IMG/VR virus record: IMGVR_UViG_3300031595_000166
Coordinates: 93,263 to 157,262 of that record
Source: a virus
Length of the DNA: 64,000 bases
Reading direction: 5' to 3' (one strand)
Under the pieces are notes generated by a model, which ran no database searches, had not been told where the DNA came from, and saw only the letters and a program-made list of their open reading frames with translations. Below, one piece after another: positions 23,353 to 31,927 of the stretch (the stretch's first letter is position 1; every line of letters starts with the position of its first letter). The translations under genes were made by a program, and so were the position numbers.

Positions 23353-23540
23353 TTGTTTTTCTCCTTGAATGCGTACCTATTATACAGATGATTATACAAA
23401 AATCCAAGCGTAAAACCAATCAAAAACCTATAACCAACACCAACATGATGCGGGATCAATACCAATTCACTGAATGAGATCCACACAATCATGATTAGAA
23501 AAAATCCAACCCAAAAAGAAACTTTATTGAATGCAAACAT
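23349..23540 (-). CDS. Two-span membrane protein, 63 residues
   Basis: Two hydrophobic segments (VSFWVGFFLIMIVWISF and YRFLIGFTLGFLYNHLY) with a basic end KEKNK. No family recognised. It lies between the family C genes and a 34-residue membrane peptide. Confidence 0.7.
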   Translation of the reverse strand: MFAFNKVSFWVGFFLIMIVWISFSELVLIPHHVGVGYRFLIGFTLGFLYNHLYNRYAFKEKNK

Positions 23541-23544
23541 ATTG

Positions 23545-23649
23545 TTATCTCCTTTTCTTAAACCAATCAGTAATAGATATTATCAACATTCCAACTACAC
23601 AGAATGCTGACATGAGAAACCATCCATTCATACCGCCAAACTCGACCAT
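23545..23649 (-). CDS. 34-residue single-span membrane peptide
   Basis: MVEFGGMNGWFLMSAFCVVG and the following MLIISITDWFKKRR form one helix with a positive C-terminus. An AAGGAGA site for the next gene lies inside its last codons. Confidence 0.5.
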   Translation of the reverse strand: MVEFGGMNGWFLMSAFCVVGMLIISITDWFKKRR

Positions 23650-23651
23650 AT

Positions 23652-23828
23652 CTAAGCCATTTTACCTTGCTCATTAAGCAAGAAACCGTATAGTAAATAC
23701 GGACCGTTATGCGGATTGCAATCGCTAAGATATTGCTTCCACATAACAGCACGATCATACTCGGTGAATGCACAACTGCAATCTTCACCCTTATTATTCT
23801 GGATGAACCACACTTCAAACTTTTTCAT
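23652..23828 (-). CDS. Unknown soluble protein, 58 residues
   Basis: MKKFEVWFIQNNKGEDCSCA continues to YLLYGFLLNEQGKMA. It has three cysteines and an aromatic core. It has its own promoter 7-35 bases upstream and ends three bases before the 34-residue membrane peptide. No family recognised. Confidence 0.65.
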   Translation of the reverse strand: MKKFEVWFIQNNKGEDCSCAFTEYDRAVMWKQYLSDCNPHNGPYLLYGFLLNEQGKMA

Positions 23829-23834
23829 ATAGAC

Positions 23835-23863
23835 AATATAAGGCTCGCGAGCCAGCTTGTCAA
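23835..23863 (-). promoter_or_regulatory. Sigma-70 type promoter
   Basis: TTGACA (23858-23863), 17-base spacer, TATATT (23835-23840), leftward. The transcript would have almost no leader before the 58-residue gene. Confidence 0.85.
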
Positions 23864-23889
23864 GTGGTCGGGAAACTGCCTACATGGCT

Positions 23890-24012
23890 CTACTTGTGGG
23901 TAGACGAATAATATGTCCCATGCGAATTGCCAACTACTTTTCCATGAACAGATGGTTGTAATGTACAGCCACTTAGTAATCCTGCTAATGATATGATGAG
24001 CAATGTTTTCAT
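23890..24012 (-). CDS. 40-residue lipoprotein
   Basis: MKTLLIISLAGLLSGC is a textbook lipoprotein signal (Cys16). The mature part is only about 25 residues (TLQPSVHGKVVGNSHGTYYS...). Such tiny lipoproteins include lysis or entry-exclusion proteins in other systems; here the role is unknown. It lies downstream of the protease gene. Confidence 0.65.
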   Translation of the reverse strand: MKTLLIISLAGLLSGCTLQPSVHGKVVGNSHGTYYSSTHK

Positions 24013-24047
24013 ATGGAACCTTATAGAATATCGCTTGTTTCTTGCGT

Positions 24048-24773
24048 CTACTTCTTATCTGGCGTCAAGAACGACTTGATATTATCCAAGTCTACACATA
24101 ATCCAACACCGGGAACAGTCGTCAAAATTGATTCTGCTACGCCAACAATGTTGCCGTCTTTATCGAATAATGCCCCACCAGAGTTTCCTCCAAAAATATG
24201 CCCGTCCAATTGAACATAATTTGCTTTGCGATCATCCTGAGGAATTTTACTACGATAGTTAGCAACAGTATGTTCCATATACGACCAATACAATCCATGT
24301 GTCTGACCAACAGTAAACACATGTTCGCCAATCATAGGAGTGTATTTAGCGATGCTTGCAATATCATGATCTGGAACGGTTCCAACAGTTTCAAGTACGG
24401 CTAAGTCAAGATCAAAACTTGTTTTGACAGCCACAGCATTATGCATTGCCTTAGGCTCTTCGTTGATACCAACGACTTCGTCTTCAACAATGTATTGAAT
24501 GGATGTACCAACAGGATCTTTTCGTTCTTGTTTTTCTGCCATGTGTTCTATACAATGAGACGCAGTCAGTATTGTATTGCTACTAATAAATGTTCCAGTG
24601 CAATATGGTCGGGTATCGCCGTCGTTATTCCTAACGACTAACGCAACCGTAGCACGACCAATATGCTCTTGCAGAGCTGGCTTTCTTGGATATCTAAGTG
24701 GAGCAGGAGGGGGAGTGGAAGAACAACTTACAACAAAAACTGATAGAACCAAGAGAGCGAATAGTTTGTGCAT
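24048..24773 (-). CDS. Trypsin-like serine protease lipoprotein
   Basis: 241 residues. Lipoprotein signal ending VVSC (Cys17), then a proline-rich linker. The catalytic triad is readable: TASHC (H73), DLDLAVLE (D123), and GGNSGGALF (S198). CTGTFISSNTILTASHC is the S1 family hallmark. It would act in the periplasm or at the outer membrane. No propeptide is evident. Phages rarely encode such an enzyme; cleavage of host envelope proteins is a likely use. Confidence 0.9.
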   Translation of the reverse strand: MHKLFALLVLSVFVVSCSSTPPPAPLRYPRKPALQEHIGRATVALVVRNNDGDTRPYCTGTFISSNTILTASHCIEHMAEKQERKDPVGTSIQYIVEDEVVGINEEPKAMHNAVAVKTSFDLDLAVLETVGTVPDHDIASIAKYTPMIGEHVFTVGQTHGLYWSYMEHTVANYRSKIPQDDRKANYVQLDGHIFGGNSGGALFDKDGNIVGVAESILTTVPGVGLCVDLDNIKSFLTPDKK

Positions 24774-24794
24774 TTATATATACGAGATTATGCC

Positions 24795-25205
24795 TTATAC
24801 CAACAGCAAAAACTTTTGCAGGTTTTCTTTTCCATAGATGTGTTTGTTATCAAGTTGTGGAATGTAATTGCCATTGATCCAGTATCGAGTTTCTCCATTA
24901 GCAAACTCAGTAGCAGGTCCGTCTTCTCGATGAAGTTTGCCATTGATATACCAGTATTTGCTTCCATTAGCAAGCTCAATAGCAGGTCCGTCTTCTCGAT
25001 GACGATTGTCGTTGAGATACCAGCGTTTGTCTCCATTAAAATACTCAATAGCAGGACCATCTTTCCGATGATATTTGCCATTGAGATACCAATATTTGCT
25101 TCCATCAGCATACTCAATAGCAGGACCGTCTTTACGGTGAAGTTTGCCATTGAGATACCAGTGTTTGTCTCCATTAGCATGGACTTTACATTCAGGCTTA
25201 TTCAT
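24795..25205 (-). CDS. Family M WYLNGK-repeat protein, tail type 1
   Basis: 136 residues with five repeats of a 23-residue unit (YWYLNGKYHRKDGPAIEY type), a final RYWINGNYIPQLDNKHIYGK segment and the end ENLQKFLLLV. The repeats resemble MORN-type beta hairpins seen in YwqK-like and giant-virus proteins. Charge pattern HRxDGPA is nearly invariant. ATGA-coupled to the next copy. Confidence 0.85.
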   Translation of the reverse strand: MNKPECKVHANGDKHWYLNGKLHRKDGPAIEYADGSKYWYLNGKYHRKDGPAIEYFNGDKRWYLNDNRHREDGPAIELANGSKYWYINGKLHREDGPATEFANGETRYWINGNYIPQLDNKHIYGKENLQKFLLLV

Positions 25206-25477
25206 ATCAGGAGTAAAAACTTTTGCAAGTTTTCTTTTCCATAGATATGTTTGTTATCGAGTTGTGGAATGTAATTGCCATTGATCCAGTATCGAGTTTC
25301 TCCATTAGCAAACTCAGTAGCAGGTCCGTCTTCTCGATGAAGTTCGCCATTGAGATACCAGTATTTGATTCCATTAGCATACTCAACAGCAGGACCATCT
25401 TCTCGATGAAGATTGCCGTTTAGATGCCAGTGTTTGTCTCCATTAGCATGGACTTTACATTCAGGCTTACCGTTCAT
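25202..25477 (-). CDS. Family M WYLNGK-repeat protein, tail type 1
   Basis: 91 residues, three repeats, end ENLQKFLLLI. The start at MNGKPECKVHANGDK is set by an ATGA overlap with the upstream lipoprotein gene; the alternative at 25489 is less likely. Its last 150 bases are nearly identical to those of the neighbour copy at 24795. Confidence 0.85.
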   Translation of the reverse strand: MNGKPECKVHANGDKHWHLNGNLHREDGPAVEYANGIKYWYLNGELHREDGPATEFANGETRYWINGNYIPQLDNKHIYGKENLQKFLLLI

Positions 25478-26235
25478 AGACACTGACATGCTGATTCGCT
25501 AAACACTTTTTGTACTCTATAACCATCAATTTCTTCGGTATATGCTTCGCACAGATCCCCAATCTCTTGACTAACAGTATAATAACCAGTATAGTTATCA
25601 GGGTCAGTACTGGACTCAGCTAATTCGTGAGAGATTACTTCATCAACAAAATCATAATTAGAGTTGTATTGAATGATAGCGAAGGTATATCGATTGCTAC
25701 CATATGCCGTATGACTATGGTATCCATTCCAACTATTACTTACCATTGTAGTTGTAATGACATTCGGCGGAAGCATAATGACATAGATTGTATTGTCATT
25801 TGGGAATGGAATAGTTCCAGCGAGAATATTATTGTTGATATCGGCAACAAGAATGCTATCATCAACAGTGATTTGTTTTGAGATTAGATTGAACCCCGAG
25901 TTTACATCAAGTTTAGGTTCGCTATAATGATCAACTGGGTCAAGCGTTCCAGACTCAATACCATACTCGCTCAATCGTTGAAGCACGGTTCCAAGATCAA
26001 GCATATTATGCCACGCGTTTTGATAGTATTGTGGCTCAATGAAGTTAGTGCCAGTCGTCCAATAACTACCATCGTAAATAAAATGCATCTCGGGTGTTTT
26101 TAGAAGCCAACCCGATGGATCATGGCGATAGACTTCATATTGACATGAAGGATTTGGATCAGTGTTTACTACCTGATCAATGTTTCCGGCACAACCAATG
26201 AATGAGAGGAGGATGATTGGGAGGAGGAGTTTCAT
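25474..26235 (-). CDS. HELAE..TDP lipoprotein, predicted metalloprotease-like
   Basis: 253 residues. MKLLLPIILLSFIGCAG is a lipoprotein signal (Cys15). EVISHELAESSTDPDNYTGY and EIGDLCEAY near the C-terminus match a motif pair found in EXORDIUM-like and actino-/myxobacterial extracellular proteins, where HExxE and distal acidic residues may bind zinc. A central part of beta strands precedes it. The catalytic role is not established. It has its own promoter and leads into the two family M genes. Confidence 0.75.
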   Translation of the reverse strand: MKLLLPIILLSFIGCAGNIDQVVNTDPNPSCQYEVYRHDPSGWLLKTPEMHFIYDGSYWTTGTNFIEPQYYQNAWHNMLDLGTVLQRLSEYGIESGTLDPVDHYSEPKLDVNSGFNLISKQITVDDSILVADINNNILAGTIPFPNDNTIYVIMLPPNVITTTMVSNSWNGYHSHTAYGSNRYTFAIIQYNSNYDFVDEVISHELAESSTDPDNYTGYYTVSQEIGDLCEAYTEEIDGYRVQKVFSESACQCL

Positions 26236-26247
26236 TTTGGTGCTTAT

Positions 26248-26276
26248 ATAGTAAGCATCCGCGAGTCGGCTGTCAA
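26248..26276 (-). promoter_or_regulatory. Sigma-70 type promoter
   Basis: TTGACA (26271-26276), 17-base spacer, TACTAT (26248-26253), leftward, 13 bases before the ATG of the HELAE lipoprotein. Confidence 0.75.
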
Positions 26277-26323
26277 CCGGTATGGAGGTGTAGGTAAATC
26301 ATTAAACGTAAGGGACTAAGTAG

Positions 26324-26646
26324 TGGTCGATGTGGGAGTCGAACCCACACTCCGGTTAAGGAACCTGATCTTCGTCATAGACACTTACTTTCGTAAGCCG
26401 CAACATTTGTTGCTTGCTATGCTGGACTATGCCTTTCCCATGATCAATTATTTGATTTTAGGGACTGCCCGTCTAGTCTCTACACCTTCCCCAATAATAA
26501 ATTGGGGCTTGGCTCGGCGTTGTCATATGCATATTGCATTTAGAGTTTCACCGAGTTTGAGCAGTTCTACATTCTAAGTTTCCTTAGACGCACTCAATTT
26601 TATTATACGCTGAGCCAGGCGCTTCTGCCAATTTAGCCAATCGACC
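26324..26646 (-). tRNA. tRNA-Leu (probably CAA) interrupted by an intron
   Basis: The 5' exon (26646-26612) has acceptor GGTCGAT, D arm GCT...AGC and anticodon stem CCTGG. The 3' exon (26372-26324) has TCAGG, a long class II variable arm, T arm GTGGG-TTCGACT-CCCAC, acceptor ATCGACC and discriminator A. Joined at the best-fitting point, the loop is CTCAAGA, giving anticodon CAA; the 84-base product has normal tRNA-Leu form. The exact splice points are inferred; a shift by one or two bases would change the reading. Confidence 0.85.
26373..26611 (-). ncRNA. Group I self-splicing intron in tRNA-Leu
   Basis: 239 bases without an ORF. Leftward it contains ACTCGGTGAAACTCTAAAT (P4/Q side), AACGCCGAGCCAAGCC (pairs with it), GTAGAGACTAGACGGGC (R element, P7) and AAGGCATAGTCC (S element), the conserved group I core in the right order. 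The intron sits after anticodon base 34, the same place as the cyanobacterial/plastid tRNA-Leu(UAA) intron. The last intron base is G. The pair at the 5' site would be C-G rather than the usual U-G. Confidence 0.85.
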
Positions 26647-26706
26647 ATAACAATAAGTTAAGAAAAAAGAAAAATGCTAAGCTAAGAAAATCAATCTAAT
26701 TTAGTA

Positions 26707-28601
<1,895 letters not shown>

Positions 28602-28648
28602 AGTTTAGTTTCCTTTTCAGTTTTTTGTTAGTAATTTACTGTCCCCAT

Positions 28649-28677
28649 AATGTAATCATGGAGCAGTGTCTTGTCAA
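28649..28677 (-). promoter_or_regulatory. Sigma-70 type promoter
   Basis: TTGACA (28672-28677), 17-base spacer, TACATT (28649-28654), leftward; it is placed to drive the OmpA gene 48 bases away. Confidence 0.7.
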
Positions 28678-28695
28678 TGTAGTCAGATGTAGGCG

Positions 28696-28953
28696 TTATG
28701 CCAACTGATCCACAGTGAAACTTGTTGAAAATTGTGCGTTATACCACTCAACCAATAGAGCAGCGCTGTCTCGGAACTTAAGATTCTGATCCTGAGCCTT
28801 TTGCATTACTGCAAGTGCCGCTGGTGTTGCGACTGGTGCAGAGTCAAGACCGTTATTCATCACGAACTCAATAAGAACATTTGGGTTCGTTCGAATGTAT
28901 GTTAGTTGTGCGAGATGTTCTTCGTTTGTAAGGTTAGTAATTTTCAGATCCAT
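28696..28953 (-). CDS. Unknown helical protein, 85 residues
   Basis: MDLKITNLTNEEHLAQLTYI, then helices through LLVEWYNAQFSTSFTVDQLA. Preceded by AAGGAGA about 12 bases before the ATG. No cysteines, soluble, no family recognised. Confidence 0.72.
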   Translation of the reverse strand: MDLKITNLTNEEHLAQLTYIRTNPNVLIEFVMNNGLDSAPVATPAALAVMQKAQDQNLKFRDSAALLVEWYNAQFSTSFTVDQLA

Positions 28954-29018
28954 TTTCGTTTCTCCTTTTTTGATGTTGTTTGTAGTACCATTTTTCTGAT
29001 TTGAATAATCCTCTTCAC

Positions 29019-29384
29019 TTATAGCAGTAATAATGTTATTGCAAGTTTCTCTTTACCATAGATTCGTTTGTTATCGAGTTGTGGAATGCGTTTATCATTG
29101 ATATAGTATTCAGTTGTTCCATCAGAACACTCAATAGCGGGACCATCTTCTCGATGACATTTGCCATTGAGATACCATTCTTTGTATCCATTAGCATACT
29201 CAATAGCAGGACATGTCAATCCCGTTTCGGGATTGATGTCTTCTCGATGACGTTTGCCATTGAGATACCAACATTTGGTTCCATCAGCATACTCAATAGC
29301 AGGTCCATTTTCCCGATGAAGATTGCCATTGAGATACCAGCGTTTGGTTCCATTAACATCAATTTTACATTCAGGCTTACTCAT
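29019..29384 (-). CDS. Family M WYLNGK-repeat protein, tail type 1
   Basis: 121 residues, four repeats; the second carries the longer variant HREDINPETGLTCPAIEYA. End IYGKEKLAITLLLL. ATGA-coupled to the copy upstream. The INPETGLT insert recurs in several copies at the same position within a repeat. Confidence 0.85.
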   Translation of the reverse strand: MSKPECKIDVNGTKRWYLNGNLHRENGPAIEYADGTKCWYLNGKRHREDINPETGLTCPAIEYANGYKEWYLNGKCHREDGPAIECSDGTTEYYINDKRIPQLDNKRIYGKEKLAITLLLL

Positions 29385-29743
29385 ATTAGTAGTAGTAATT
29401 TTTGCAAGTTTTCTTTACCATAGATACGTTTGTTATCAAGTTGATGAATGTATTTGCCATTGATATAGTAGTAAGTTCTACCATCAGCAAACTCAACAAC
29501 AGGTCCGTCTTCTCGATGAAGATTGCCATTGAGATACCAAGTTTTGGTTCCATCAGCATCCTCAATAGCAGGTCCGTCTTCTCGATGAAGCTTGCCATTG
29601 AGATACCAAGATTTATTTCCATTAGCATACTCAATAGCAGGACCATCTTCTCGATGAAACCTGTCATTGATATACCAATATTTGTCTCTATTTTTGTAGA
29701 GTTTGTAATATGGCTTGCCAAGTAGTTTGTTTAGCCAGTTCAT
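29381..29743 (-). CDS. Family M WYLNGK-repeat protein, tail type 1
   Basis: 120 residues. It begins MNWLNKLLGKPYYKLYKN, a short amphipathic head shared with the copy at 33786, then four repeats and end ENLQKLLLLI. ATGA overlaps on both sides. Confidence 0.85.
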   Translation of the reverse strand: MNWLNKLLGKPYYKLYKNRDKYWYINDRFHREDGPAIEYANGNKSWYLNGKLHREDGPAIEDADGTKTWYLNGNLHREDGPVVEFADGRTYYYINGKYIHQLDNKRIYGKENLQKLLLLI

Positions 29744-30036
29744 ATCAGTATCAGATACTTTTGCAAGTTTTCTTTTCCATAGATATGTTTGTTATCGAGT
29801 TGTGGAATGTAATTGCCATTGATCCAGTATCGAGTTTCTCCATTAGCATACTCAATAGCAGGACCATCTTCCCGATGAAGTTTGCCATTGAGACACCAGT
29901 ATTTGTCTCCATTAGCATACTCAACAGCAGGCATCGTCAATCCAGTTTCTGGATTGATTTCTTCTCGATGCCATTTGCCATTGAGAAACCAGCGTTTGTT
30001 TCCATTAGCATCAATTTTACATTTAGACTTATTCAT
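29740..30036 (-). CDS. Family M WYLNGK-repeat protein, tail type 1
   Basis: 98 residues: three repeats, one with EEINPETGLTMPAVEYA, end ENLQKYLILI. Head MNKSKCKIDANGNKRW places a cysteine before the first strand, as in most copies (PECK, SECK). Confidence 0.85.
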   Translation of the reverse strand: MNKSKCKIDANGNKRWFLNGKWHREEINPETGLTMPAVEYANGDKYWCLNGKLHREDGPAIEYANGETRYWINGNYIPQLDNKHIYGKENLQKYLILI

Positions 30037-30521
30037 ATCAGTATCAGATACTTTTGCAAGTTTTCTTTTCCATAGATGTGTTTGTTATCAAGCTGACAGA
30101 TGTGATTACCATTGATCCAATATCGAGTTCTTCTATCAATGTATTCAACTGCTGGACCATCATCATTATGAAGTTTGCCATCTAAGAACCATCGTTTGGT
30201 TCCGGTATTATACTCAACAATCAATCCATCTTCTCGATTAAGTTTACCATTGAGATACCATTCTTTTGTTCCATCTCCAAGCTCGATAGCTGGACCATCG
30301 TCTCTATGAAGCTCGTTATGTTGATACCAATATTTATCTCCATTAGCAACAACAACAACAGCGGGTCCATTTCTGCGATGAATCTTATTATTCATATACC
30401 AGATTTTAGTTCCGTTAGGAAACTCAATAGCCGGACCATCTTCGCGATGACGCTTATCATCAACGCGCCAATGTTTGACTCCGTAAAAATCAATTCTGAA
30501 TTGATGAACCCCCGTCTCCAT
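30033..30521 (-). CDS. Family M WYLNGK-repeat protein, tail type 1 (divergent, longest)
   Basis: 162 residues, six repeats, more diverged (KIWYMNNKIHRRNGPAVVVV, KYWYQHNELHRDDGPAIELG). End ENLQKYLILI. It is the first gene of the four-gene family M run 30521-29019 and perhaps the oldest copy. Confidence 0.85.
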   Translation of the reverse strand: METGVHQFRIDFYGVKHWRVDDKRHREDGPAIEFPNGTKIWYMNNKIHRRNGPAVVVVANGDKYWYQHNELHRDDGPAIELGDGTKEWYLNGKLNREDGLIVEYNTGTKRWFLDGKLHNDDGPAVEYIDRRTRYWINGNHICQLDNKHIYGKENLQKYLILI

Positions 30522-30544
30522 GACGCTACATACCTTTGTTTGTA

Positions 30545-30784
30545 TTATATGACATCGAAGCCTCTATCATCATACAAGTATTCACAGCAAGGATACTTAC
30601 GCCCCAAGTCATCAACATCTTCCTCACCAGAATCTGGGTTAATATTACAATTACAGCCTCTTTTTATACAAGCATCGCAATAATAACGATCTTTTTCTTT
30701 CCTACCACTCGGGGCATACATCCATATTGCAAGTTCAGAACATTCGCAACAAGTATGCTTTGGGATGTAATCAACTACCTTCAT
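30545..30784 (-). CDS. Cysteine-rich zinc-binding protein, 79 residues
   Basis: KHTCCECSELA, YYCDACIKRGCNCN and KYPCCEYLY give nine cysteines in CxxC-like pairs, enough for two zinc sites. Acidic end. ATGA-coupled to the gene upstream (30781). No family recognised. Confidence 0.75.
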   Translation of the reverse strand: MKVVDYIPKHTCCECSELAIWMYAPSGRKEKDRYYCDACIKRGCNCNINPDSGEEDVDDLGRKYPCCEYLYDDRGFDVI

Positions 30785-31023
30785 TTTATTCTCTTAGCGA
30801 TTATAGTATCGCGTCTATTTGTGTAGTGCATAATCATACTATTACAATAATCGATTGCTGCATCGCTTGCTGCAATGTATGTTTCATATAATGCATTCTC
30901 ATAATGACCGCCATCATCATCTGAATCTACATCATACCAAAAATGCGGATCTCTGGTATAACCATTGTCAAGTGTGGCTTCTTTTACTTCGCCATCTTTG
31001 ATGTAGAACCAATGTTTTTTCAT
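30781..31023 (-). CDS. Unknown protein, 80 residues
   Basis: MKKHWFYIKDGEVKEATLDN with an acidic middle (DVDSDDDGGHYENALYET) and a basic end. No family recognised. It has a promoter just upstream (31041-31069) and leads the two-gene unit with the cysteine-rich protein. Confidence 0.7.
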   Translation of the reverse strand: MKKHWFYIKDGEVKEATLDNGYTRDPHFWYDVDSDDDGGHYENALYETYIAASDAAIDYCNSMIMHYTNRRDTIIAKRIK

Positions 31024-31040
31024 TGCGTTTTCCTACGAAC

Positions 31041-31069
31041 AATCTAAGCACGCCAACGCGTCGTGTCAA
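31041..31069 (-). promoter_or_regulatory. Sigma-70 type promoter
   Basis: TTGACA (31064-31069), 17-base spacer, TAGATT (31041-31046), leftward. Confidence 0.75.
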
Positions 31070-31081
31070 GTGCCAGGCGGA

Positions 31082-31546
31082 CTACAATAACAACAAGGCG
31101 GCTGCAAGATTCTCTTTACCATAGATAGTTCTGTTGTCTAATTTCTGAATGTATTTACCATCAATCCAGTATTGCTTTATACCATTCGGATTCTCAATGG
31201 CTGGACCATCATCTCTATGCCTTAGATTATTCTTATACCAATATCCAGAACCATCAGGATATGTCATAGCAGGAAGACTCAATCCAGTTTCAGGATCAAT
31301 TTCATCTCGATGAGTTTTGCCATGCATATACCAATCTTTTGATCCGTCATTCCATTCAATAGCTGGAAGCAATAGACCAGTTTTTAGATCTACTTCAAAA
31401 CGATGACATTGATTATTGATATACCAGCATTTTGTTCCATCCACGAACTCAATGGCTGGACCATGTTCATTATGAAGCTTGCCATCCAACTTCCAGCGCT
31501 TATCACCATACTCATCAATTACACAAACAGGTCGTTTAATACCCAT
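31082..31546 (-). CDS. Family M WYLNGK-repeat protein, tail type 1
   Basis: 154 residues, five repeats including two long-form units (HRFEVDLKTGLLLPAIEWN and HRDEIDPETGLSLPAMTYP). End ENLAAALLLL. More diverged from the near-identical cluster at 29-30 kb. Confidence 0.85.
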   Translation of the reverse strand: MGIKRPVCVIDEYGDKRWKLDGKLHNEHGPAIEFVDGTKCWYINNQCHRFEVDLKTGLLLPAIEWNDGSKDWYMHGKTHRDEIDPETGLSLPAMTYPDGSGYWYKNNLRHRDDGPAIENPNGIKQYWIDGKYIQKLDNRTIYGKENLAAALLLL

Positions 31547-31590
31547 ATCTTTCCAGTAAAATACCCAGCTAAGGGCGTGATATTATTATA

Positions 31591-31896
31591 CTAAATTAGG
31601 AGCAATGCTGCTGCGAGTTTATTTTTACCGTAGATATACTTGTTATCTAACTGCTGGATACGATTATCGTTGATCCAGTATTGAGTTTTTATTCCACCAC
31701 CAGCGAACTCAACGGCTGGCCCATCAATTCGATGCCGCCGATTATTGATGAACCATGACTTGAATCCGTAGTTATCAACATATGCTGGAAGAGATAGACC
31801 AGTTTCAGGATCAATTTCATCACGATGGAAGTGTCGATCTCTTCCTTCCAGTTGCCAATATGTTGAAGTTGGAGTGGTTATTTTGATTGATTTCAT
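31591..31896 (-). CDS. Family M WYLNGK-repeat protein, tail type 1
   Basis: 101 residues, about three degenerate repeats with a long-form unit HRDEIDPETGLSLPAYVDN. End KNKLAAALLLI. Starts MKSIKITTPTSTYWQLEGRD. Confidence 0.83.
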   Translation of the reverse strand: MKSIKITTPTSTYWQLEGRDRHFHRDEIDPETGLSLPAYVDNYGFKSWFINNRRHRIDGPAVEFAGGGIKTQYWINDNRIQQLDNKYIYGKNKLAAALLLI

Positions 31897-31927
31897 AGCT
31901 TGGATTGAGATTATATCCCTTGTTTAA

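Noticed and set aside
24788-25398. Second minus-strand frame of family M genes (GISMANFIEKTDLLLS-type)
   Set aside because: It is the +1 frame of the repeat units, open only because the units lack stops in that frame; it changes with unit number and has no start context.
24768-25423. Long plus-strand frames opposite family M genes (IEIPVFVSISILNSR-type proteins)
   Set aside because: They mirror the repeat on the opposite strand: the antisense of the WYLNGK unit has no stops. They lack ribosome sites and face the coding strand, so they are shadows. The same holds at 29-30, 33.5-34, 43.2, 59.4 and 62.3 kb.
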